Source: Pseudomonadota bacterium
GTDB lineage: Bacteria; Pseudomonadota; Gammaproteobacteria; Burkholderiales; Burkholderiaceae_C
NCBI GenBank assembly: GCA_020161145.1
Contig: JAIUPQ010000005.1
Coordinates: forward strand, 124,001-188,000
Direction: 5' to 3'
DNA: 64,000 nucleotides
The notes below the pieces were generated by a model, which was not told the origin of the DNA, searched no databases, and saw only the letters and a list, made by a program, of their open reading frames with translations. Positions 58,483-64,000 of the stretch are shown here, piece by piece. Within the stretch, counting starts at the first letter, position 1; every line of letters starts with the position of its first letter. Position numbers and translations under genes: made by a program.

Positions 58483-59577
58483 ATGGCATTCGACCCTTCC
58501 CGTCCCTACAACGACCTACCGGCCCTCCCGCCCCAGGTTGATCTGGAGTCGCGGGCCGTTCTCAAGGCGTGCATTTCGGCGCGGGCCGCCGTCGCGGAGC
58601 TGAAGGCGGCCGGGCTGTTGATTCCGAACCAGGGGGTGCTGGTCAACTCGATTCCACTGCTCGAAGCACAGGCCAGCAGCGAGATCGAGAACATCGTGAC
58701 CACCACGGATCAGATGTTCCTGTTTGATGGCGTGGGAGAGGGTGAGGCGGACCCGGCCACCAAGGAGGCCATGCGTTACCGAACCGCGTTGTGGGAGGGC
58801 TACCAGGCACTCAAGACGCGCCCGTTGTCGACGAACACGGCAGTGCAGATCTGCCGTGCGATCAAGGGCGTGGACATGGGCATTCGCAACACGCCCGGCA
58901 CCACCCTGAGCAATGATCGCACCGGGCAAGTCATCTACACCCCACCAGAAGGTGAGGGGCTGTTGCGCGAAAAGCTGGCCAACTGGGAGCGGTGGCTGCA
59001 TGGCACTTCGCCGGGCGCAGCGGAGATCGATCCGTTGGTGCGCATGGCGGCGGGCCATTACCAGTTTGAGGCCATTCATCCATTCACCGACGGCAACGGC
59101 CGCACCGGGCGCGTGCTCAATCTGCTCTACCTTGTTGAGCAGGGTTTGCTGGACATTCCGGTGCTGTACCTCAGCCGCCACATCTTGCGAAACAAGGCGG
59201 GCTATTACGGGGGGCTTCAGTCGGTCACGGTGCAAGGCGCCTGGGAGCCCTGGCTGCTCTACATGCTCAACGGGGTGACCGAGACGGCCCGATGGACCAC
59301 GCACAAGATCATTGCCGTGCGCGGCCTGCTTGAAGAGACCTCACAGCGGATGCGAACAGAAGCCGGCACCGTCTACTCTCGCGAGCTGGCCGAGTTGGTG
59401 TTCGTGCGTCCGTATTGCCGGATCGCGCATGTCGTTGATGCCGGTCTGGCCAAGCGCCAGACCGCGAGTACCTACCTCAAGACGCTGGCGGCCGTCGGCA
59501 TTCTGCGGGAGCACAAGGTCGGCCGGGAGAAGGTGTTCGTCAATCCGGCTTTCCTCAACCTGCTCAAGCAAGACTGA
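58483..59577 (+). CDS. Fic-family protein, class II (autoinhibited), with C-terminal winged helix
   Basis: A 364-residue Fic protein. The active-site motif HPFTDGNGRTGR is at residues 199-210, complete for AMP transfer. The N-terminal inhibitory helix motif [S/T]xxxE[G/N] is present as SSEIEN (S65-N70), which defines class II enzymes that block their own ATP site. The C-terminus (about 300-364, KRQTASTYLKTLAAVGILREHKVGREKVFVNP) is a winged helix as in the Shewanella SoFic type. It probably transfers AMP to itself or to an unknown protein. No antitoxin gene is next to it. Two adjacent palindromes lie upstream; no ribosome site is obvious. Confidence 0.93.
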   Translation: MAFDPSRPYNDLPALPPQVDLESRAVLKACISARAAVAELKAAGLLIPNQGVLVNSIPLLEAQASSEIENIVTTTDQMFLFDGVGEGEADPATKEAMRYRTALWEGYQALKTRPLSTNTAVQICRAIKGVDMGIRNTPGTTLSNDRTGQVIYTPPEGEGLLREKLANWERWLHGTSPGAAEIDPLVRMAAGHYQFEAIHPFTDGNGRTGRVLNLLYLVEQGLLDIPVLYLSRHILRNKAGYYGGLQSVTVQGAWEPWLLYMLNGVTETARWTTHKIIAVRGLLEETSQRMRTEAGTVYSRELAELVFVRPYCRIAHVVDAGLAKRQTASTYLKTLAAVGILREHKVGREKVFVNPAFLNLLKQD

Positions 59578-59598
59578 TCGAGGTTCCCTGGGGCAGGA

Positions 59599-60492
59599 TC
59601 ACCCCACCAACCCACCCCCCGCCGCCCCCACCACCGCCGCCGTCAACCCATCCACCACCCCCGCCGCCGCCCGCGCGTGCTGCCAGTACAGGGCCACGTC
59701 CAGCGCCGCCTCCGGCACCAGCTCCACCAACTCGCCCGCCACCAGCTCGCGCGCAATCAAGGCCTCGGGGTGCAGGCCCCAGCCCATGCCGGCCACGGCG
59801 GCGGTCACGAAGGCGTGGGCCGAGGGCAGGGTGTGGCGCGGCAGCTCCACATGGCGGCGGCACAGGCGCTGGACCCAGCGGGCCTGCAACGTGTCCTTGG
59901 TGTTGAAGGCCAGGCTGGGTGCGGTGGCCAGGGCGGCGGCGGTGACGCCGCCGGCAAAGTGGCGCTGCACAAAGGCGGGGCTGGCGGCGGCGCGGTAGCG
60001 CATGGCGCCCAGCGGGCGGCTGTTGCAGCCGGCGGCCGGCGTGGCGGCAGCGGTGACGGCGGCCAGCACGGTGCCGCTGCGCAGCCACTCGGCGGTGTGG
60101 TCCTGGTCGTCCACGGTCACCTCCAGCAGCACCGGGTGGGTGGCGGCAAAGGTGGCCAGGGCCGGGGCGGCCCAGGTGGCCAGGCTGTCGGCGTTGACGG
60201 CAATGGGCAGTGGCACGCGCGCCGGGCCGTCGGGCGCCAGGGCCGGCAAGGCGGTGTGCAAGCCCTGCTCCAGCAGGCGCACCTGATCCACGTGCTGGCA
60301 CAGGCGGCGCCCGGTGTCGGTGGCCCGGCAGGGCTGGCCGCGGATCACCAGGGCGCAGCCCACGCGCTCTTCCAGCGCGCGAATGCGCTGCGAGACGGCA
60401 GACGGGGTGACGTGCAGCGCGCCGGCCGCGCGCTCGAAGCTGCCTTCGCGCACCACGGCGGCCAGTGCAGACAGGGCGGCGTAGTCCAGCAT
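59599..60492 (-). CDS. argP: LysR-type regulator ArgP
   Basis: A 297-residue LysR protein. The N-terminus LDYAALSALAAVVREGSFERAAGALHVTPSAVSQRIRALEERVGCALVIRGQPCRATDTGRRLCQHVDQVRLLE is the ArgP (IciA) type. It senses lysine/arginine and controls the exporter ArgO. It is divergent from an argO-like gene with a 49-base gap carrying direct repeats. The C-terminal 20 residues are Ala/Gly/Val-rich. Confidence 0.92.
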   Translation of the reverse strand: MLDYAALSALAAVVREGSFERAAGALHVTPSAVSQRIRALEERVGCALVIRGQPCRATDTGRRLCQHVDQVRLLEQGLHTALPALAPDGPARVPLPIAVNADSLATWAAPALATFAATHPVLLEVTVDDQDHTAEWLRSGTVLAAVTAAATPAAGCNSRPLGAMRYRAAASPAFVQRHFAGGVTAAALATAPSLAFNTKDTLQARWVQRLCRRHVELPRHTLPSAHAFVTAAVAGMGWGLHPEALIARELVAGELVELVPEAALDVALYWQHARAAAGVVDGLTAAVVGAAGGGLVG

Positions 60493-60520
60493 CAGATTAG
60501 TTTCTCTTCATTCAGATTAG
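60492..60520. promoter_or_regulatory. Direct repeats in the argP-argO gap, probable ArgP site
   Basis: TCAGATTAG occurs at 60492-60500 and again at 60512-60520, exactly 20 bases apart, with a partial third copy (AAGTTAG) next. The spacing of two helical turns suits a LysR-type tetramer. Confidence 0.55.
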
Positions 60521-60565
60521 ACAAGTTAGTTTGACTGCATCATGGCCGACTGGCAACCTGCACGC

Positions 60566-61219
60566 ATGTTGACCCTAGCCACCCCCACCACCGCCCAGGC
60601 CCTGGCGGTTCTCACGCACGGCATGGTGCTGAGCCTGGGCCTGATCGTCGCCATCGGCGCCCAGAACGCGTTTGTGTTGCGCCAGGGGCTGCGGCGCGAG
60701 CAGGTGGGCAGCGTGGTGCTGTTCTGCGCGCTGGCCGATGCGGTGCTGATTGCGGCCGGGGTGCTGGGCATGGCGCAGGCGCTGGGGGAGCGCCCGGGCC
60801 TGGCGCGGGTGCTGGCGCTGGCGGGGGCGGTGTTCTTGGCCTATTACGGCTGGCTGGCGCTGCGGCGCGCCCGTCAGCCGGGGCAGTTGCAGGCGGCGCC
60901 GGGCGGTGCGGGCCTGGGCCGGGGCGCGGCGCTGGCGCAGGCGGCGGCGTTTACGCTGCTCAACCCTCATGTCTATCTGGACACGGTGCTGCTGGTGGGC
61001 AGCATCGGTGCCCAGCAGCCGGTGGCGCTGCGCGGCTGGTTCATTGCCGGAGCCGCCCTGGCCAGCGCGTTCTGGTTCGGGCTGCTGGGGTATGGTGCGC
61101 GCTGGCTGGCGCCCTGGTTTGCCCGGCCCAGGGCCTGGCAGGTGCTGGACAGCCTGATCGGGCTGACCATGCTGGTGTTGTCGGCCTTGCTGGTGCGGCA
61201 CGCACTCCAAGGGGTTTGA
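60566..61219 (+). CDS. argO: ArgO-like basic amino-acid exporter (LysE family)
   Basis: A 217-residue LysE-family exporter with about six helices and the motif GMVLSLGLIVAIGAQNAFVLRQGLRREQVG plus TLLNPHVYLDTVLLVG. Export of arginine or lysine is inferred from the divergent argP. The start may be ATG 60566 or ATG 60542; the shorter form is listed because the longer one would place the start very close to the likely promoter. Confidence 0.9.
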   Translation: MLTLATPTTAQALAVLTHGMVLSLGLIVAIGAQNAFVLRQGLRREQVGSVVLFCALADAVLIAAGVLGMAQALGERPGLARVLALAGAVFLAYYGWLALRRARQPGQLQAAPGGAGLGRGAALAQAAAFTLLNPHVYLDTVLLVGSIGAQQPVALRGWFIAGAALASAFWFGLLGYGARWLAPWFARPRAWQVLDSLIGLTMLVLSALLVRHALQGV

Positions 61220-61220
61220 G

Positions 61221-61871
61221 ATGTACATCCGCAAGGCACACCAACTGACCGATCAAGAGGCCATCCACGGGCTGGTGGCGGCCTATCCGCTGGGCGCCTG
61301 GGTCTGCCAGGGTGCGGGTGGGCAGTTGATCGCCAACCACATTCCCTTTGTGCTGGACCGCAGCCTGGGGCCGCAGGGCACGCTGGTGGGGCATGTGTCG
61401 CGCGCCAACGGGGTCTGGCGCGAGCTGGCGGCGGGCCGCCCGTCGGTGGTGATGTTTCAGGGGCCACAGGCCTACATCACGCCGGGTTGGTATCCGGGCA
61501 AGGCGGCGCACGGCAAGGTGGTGCCCACCTGGAACTACGCCGTGGTGCATGCGCATGGCGTGGCCCGGGCGGTGGAAGACGCCGACTGGCTGCTGGTCAT
61601 GCTGAACCGCCTCACCCAGGCGCAAGAGGCGGCGCAGGCCACGCCCTGGCAGGTGGCCGATGCGCCCAAACCGTATATCGACGCGCTGTTGCGCGGCATC
61701 GTGGGCATTGCGATCCCCGTGGATAGCCTGGAGGCCAAGCTCAAGGCCAGTCAGGACGAGGCGCCCGAGGACCGGCTGGGCACGGTGGCCGGGCTGGCGC
61801 AGATGCCCGGCGACACGGCCCGGTGCATGGGCGAGTGGGTGAAGCGGGCCGCCGATGCCGACGCGCTTTAG
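61221..61871 (+). CDS. PaiB-like FMN-binding negative regulator/split-barrel protein
   Basis: A 216-residue protein of the PaiB family: the N-terminus MYIRKAHQLTDQEAIHGLVAAYPLGAWV, ANHIPFVLD and the FMN-type split barrel segment YITPGWYPGKAAHGKVVPTWNYAVVHAHG. Named after a Bacillus sporulation repressor; in Gram-negatives it is more likely an FMN-dependent enzyme or haem-utilisation protein. It starts one base after the argO stop, so it belongs to that operon. Confidence 0.9.
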   Translation: MYIRKAHQLTDQEAIHGLVAAYPLGAWVCQGAGGQLIANHIPFVLDRSLGPQGTLVGHVSRANGVWRELAAGRPSVVMFQGPQAYITPGWYPGKAAHGKVVPTWNYAVVHAHGVARAVEDADWLLVMLNRLTQAQEAAQATPWQVADAPKPYIDALLRGIVGIAIPVDSLEAKLKASQDEAPEDRLGTVAGLAQMPGDTARCMGEWVKRAADADAL

Positions 61872-62196
61872 CCGCTACCTGCACAACCGCTGGCCCATCG
61901 CGCTGGTGGGGCTGGCGTTCATCGTCATCGGGGTTGGCGTGGCCGACTGGGGTGTCTGGGTGTCCCATGGCCGCATCGCCTCACACCCGCCCACCTCGGT
62001 GCTCGTCGGTCCGGCCACCCGCTGGGTGGCGGCCAGCCTGGTGTGTGCGGGCGTTGCGCTGCTGGGCGTGCTGTGGCCGCGCCGGGGTGTGGTGGCCGCG
62101 TGGATGGCGGTCTGGCTGGCGCTGGCCGTGGGGCTCAACTTTGTTGAGCCCGTGGTGTGCAAGCCAATCGACGCGCAGACCCGTTTGTGTCAATAG
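61855..62196 (+). CDS. Small membrane protein of unknown function
   Basis: A 113-residue protein with three hydrophobic segments (WPIALVGLAFIVIGVGVADWGVWV, WVAASLVCAGVALLGVLW, VVAAWMAVWLALAVGLNFV). No recognised family. It overlaps the PaiB-like gene by 17 bases and so is probably its operon partner. Confidence 0.68.
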   Translation: MPTRFSRYLHNRWPIALVGLAFIVIGVGVADWGVWVSHGRIASHPPTSVLVGPATRWVAASLVCAGVALLGVLWPRRGVVAAWMAVWLALAVGLNFVEPVVCKPIDAQTRLCQ

Positions 62197-62364
62197 GTCA
62201 TCGCTGTAACGATGGTTACGGCAAATAGCCGGCAGTTGCGGCATTGTTGGCAGGATTAGACCGCCCAACCCTTTGTTACGGCCAGGATACAGAAAGAGCC
62301 AAGTGAGGCTCCGATAGCGAGGGCACGCCGCCTGCCGGCCCCCCTTTCAGTCTCGGAGTCCCTC

Positions 62365-64000
62365 ATGGTCCTGACCCACACCTCGTTCCGCCCCTCGAAG
62401 GGTTTCAAACTGGCCGCGCTGGCGTTTGCCGCGCTGCTGACGGCTTGCGGTGGCGGCAAGGAGTCGGCCGGTGACGAGCCCAGCGTGGCCGCCGACGGGC
62501 GCCGTGGGGCGCTGGCTGTCCAGCAACCCACCACCCGGGCCGACGCGTTCCGCCTGCTGACCCAGGCCACGTTCGGCCCCACGGCGGCCGACATCAGCCG
62601 CGTGCAGTCCATCGGCGCCACCGCCTGGATCAACGAACAACTGGCCATGCCGGCGCAAGACGTGCACCGCGCGCGCTGGCTGGCCACCGACGCCGAGGTC
62701 AAGAAGACCAATGCCGACGCCTCGGCCGGCACCAACGACATCACCTCGTCCATCTACCAGCAAGGCCTGCAGGCGCAAGACCAGTTGCGCCAGCGCGTCA
62801 AGCTGGCGCTGTCGGAGATCTTCGTTGTCTCCACCAACGAGCTGTCGTCGTACCGCGCCGAGGCGGCCGCCTCGTACTACGACATGCTGGGCCGCAACGC
62901 CTTGGGCAATTTCCGCAACCTGCTGGAGGGCGTGGCCACCCACCCGGCCATGGGCATCTACCTGTCGCACATGCACAACCAGCCGGCCGACCCCGCCACC
63001 GGCCGCCAGCCCGACCAGAACTTTGCCCGCGAGGTGATGCAGCTGTTCTCCATCGGTCTGGTGCAGCTCAACCCCGACGGTACGGCCAAGCTGGTGGGCG
63101 GCCAGCCGGTTGCCACCTACGAGCAGGACGACGTGGCCGGCATGGCCTCGGTGTTCACCGGCTGGTCGTGGGCCGGCCCCGACACCAGCAAGGGCCGCTT
63201 CTTTGGCGGCGGCGGCAACCCGGGCTATGTCGATGCCAACCGCTACGGCCTGCCCATGCAGGGCTATGCGCAATACCACGCCACCACGCTCAAGGAGTTT
63301 CTGGGCACCCAGGTGGCCCCGCAAGGCACGCCCAACCCGGGCGCCAGCGTCAAGGTGGCGCTGGACACCTTGTTCAACCACCCCAACGTGGGCCCTTTCA
63401 TCGGCCGCCAACTGATTCAGCGCCTGGTCACCAGCGCCCCCAGCCCCGCCTACGTGGGCCGGGTGGCGGCGGCCTTTGACAACAACGGCAAGGGCGTGCG
63501 CGGCGACATGCAGGCCGTGGTGCGCGCCATCCTCACCGATGCCGAGGCGCGCGACCCCGCCATCGCCGGCGGCGAGCGCTACGGCAAGGTGCGCGAGCCC
63601 GTGCTGCGCCTGACGGCCTGGCTGCGCGCCTTCAACGCCAAGAGCGACAGCGGCCGCGTGCTGATGACGCCCACCGACGAGGCCTCCTACGGCCTCAACC
63701 AGACCCCGCTGCGCAGTGGGTCGGTGTTCAACTTCTACCGGCCCGGCTTTGTGCCGCCGGGCGGCGAGGCCGACGCGGCGCGCATGACGCTGCCCGAAAT
63801 GCAGATCACCGACGAGGCCAGCATCGCCGGCTACGCCAACTACATGATGGGCGCGGTGCAGCGCGGCGTGGGCCCGCGCGGCCTCAACGGCATGGGCGCG
63901 CGGCCCGATCTGCAGCCCAACTACAAGGCCGAGATGGCCGCCGCCGAAGACCCCAGGAAGCTGGTCAACCTGGTGCTGCCCAAGCTGCTGCCCGCCATGC
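62365..64000 (+). CDS. DUF1800-family lipoprotein, truncated by the window end
   Basis: The frame is open from ATG 62365 to the window edge (at least 545 residues). The N-terminus is a lipoprotein signal with lipobox LLTAC followed by GGGKESAG. The DUF1800 pattern is clear: AFRLLTQATFGPTAADISRVQSIGATAWINEQLAMP, LRQRVKLALSEIFVVS, NFAREVMQLFSIGL, VFTGWSW and NHPNVGPFIGRQLIQRLV. DUF1800 proteins are large exported proteins usually encoded beside a DUF1501 protein; their function is unknown. GGAG lies eight bases before the start. The gap before it (62197-62364) shows no clear signal. Confidence 0.9.
   Translation, partial: MVLTHTSFRPSKGFKLAALAFAALLTACGGGKESAGDEPSVAADGRRGALAVQQPTTRADAFRLLTQATFGPTAADISRVQSIGATAWINEQLAMPAQDVHRARWLATDAEVKKTNADASAGTNDITSSIYQQGLQAQDQLRQRVKLALSEIFVVSTNELSSYRAEAAASYYDMLGRNALGNFRNLLEGVATHPAMGIYLSHMHNQPADPATGRQPDQNFAREVMQLFSIGLVQLNPDGTAKLVGGQPVATYEQDDVAGMASVFTGWSWAGPDTSKGRFFGGGGNPGYVDANRYGLPMQGYAQYHATTLKEFLGTQVAPQGTPNPGASVKVALDTLFNHPNVGPFIGRQLIQRLVTSAPSPAYVGRVAAAFDNNGKGVRGDMQAVVRAILTDAEARDPAIAGGERYGKVREPVLRLTAWLRAFNAKSDSGRVLMTPTDEASYGLNQTPLRSGSVFNFYRPGFVPPGGEADAARMTLPEMQITDEASIAGYANYMMGAVQRGVGPRGLNGMGARPDLQPNYKAEMAAAEDPRKLVNLVLPKLLPAM

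Overview
The window is GC-rich, densely coded DNA from a betaproteobacterium, most likely a member of the Comamonadaceae (Burkholderiales). The signs are the gene order rpmH-dnaA-dnaN-gyrB with rnpA, yidD, yidC and mnmE on the other side, the argS-SPOR-dsbA run, a red-type (form IC) RuBisCO operon, and short overlapping-stop/start operons throughout. The presence of a complete CbbLS/CbbP pair means the organism can probably fix CO2 as a facultative autotroph. No rRNA, tRNA, CRISPR array, transposase or integrase was seen. All assignments were made by reading the sequence; no database search was run.

Layout. 1-2.3 kb: the end of a TRAP transporter large subunit and a secreted protein of unknown function whose ribosome binding site lies in a hairpin. 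2.3-9.4 kb (minus strand): THUMP RNA methyltransferase, rpoN, lptB, lptA, dsbA, a SPOR protein and argS. 9.5-17 kb: a Ser/Thr kinase with a C-terminal cyclic-nucleotide-binding domain, a FrnE-like DsbA protein, a PsiF-repeat protein, malate synthase G, a MaoC hydratase, TSUP and MarC membrane proteins and a BtuF-like protein. 17-23 kb: a glycine-rich RRM RNA-binding protein with a structured leader, an SDR, lptC-kdsC-kdsD (separated from lptAB by 12 kb), a CPA2 antiporter and a lone CNB-domain protein. 23.5-32.5 kb: a TetR-headed beta-oxidation operon (acyl-CoA dehydrogenase, DUF2147 protein, FadN-type bifunctional enzyme, thiolase, enoyl-CoA hydratase), an SGNH hydrolase and a LysE exporter. 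32.5-33.4 kb: a zeta-toxin module.

33.4-43.5 kb: divergent cbbR and a nine-gene Calvin-cycle operon cbbL-S-E-X-F-P-T-Z-Y. CbbL/S fix CO2, CbbX reactivates the enzyme, CbbF, CbbT and CbbE regenerate ribulose-5-phosphate, CbbP makes RuBP, and CbbZ removes phosphoglycolate. Aldolase, GAPDH and PGK must be encoded elsewhere. 43.4-47.6 kb: a secreted metzincin protease and a companion secreted protein, a glycine-zipper lipoprotein, and a solitary AAA ATPase behind a 41-bp AT-rich palindrome.

47.6-57.3 kb is the replication-origin region: mnmE, yidC, yidD, rnpA and rpmH on the minus strand, a putative oriC with DnaA boxes, then dnaA, dnaN and gyrB on the plus strand. 57.4-64 kb is more accessory: an unknown membrane protein, an autoinhibited class II Fic protein with two adjacent palindromes upstream, divergent argP/argO, a PaiB-like protein, a small membrane protein, and the start of a DUF1800 lipoprotein cut by the window edge.

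The most interesting unexplained structures are: a three-copy family of intergenic palindromic elements with compensatory base changes; the AAA ATPase with its palindromic, apparently leaderless promoter; the double palindrome before the Fic gene; and DnaA boxes inside an rnpA insertion.
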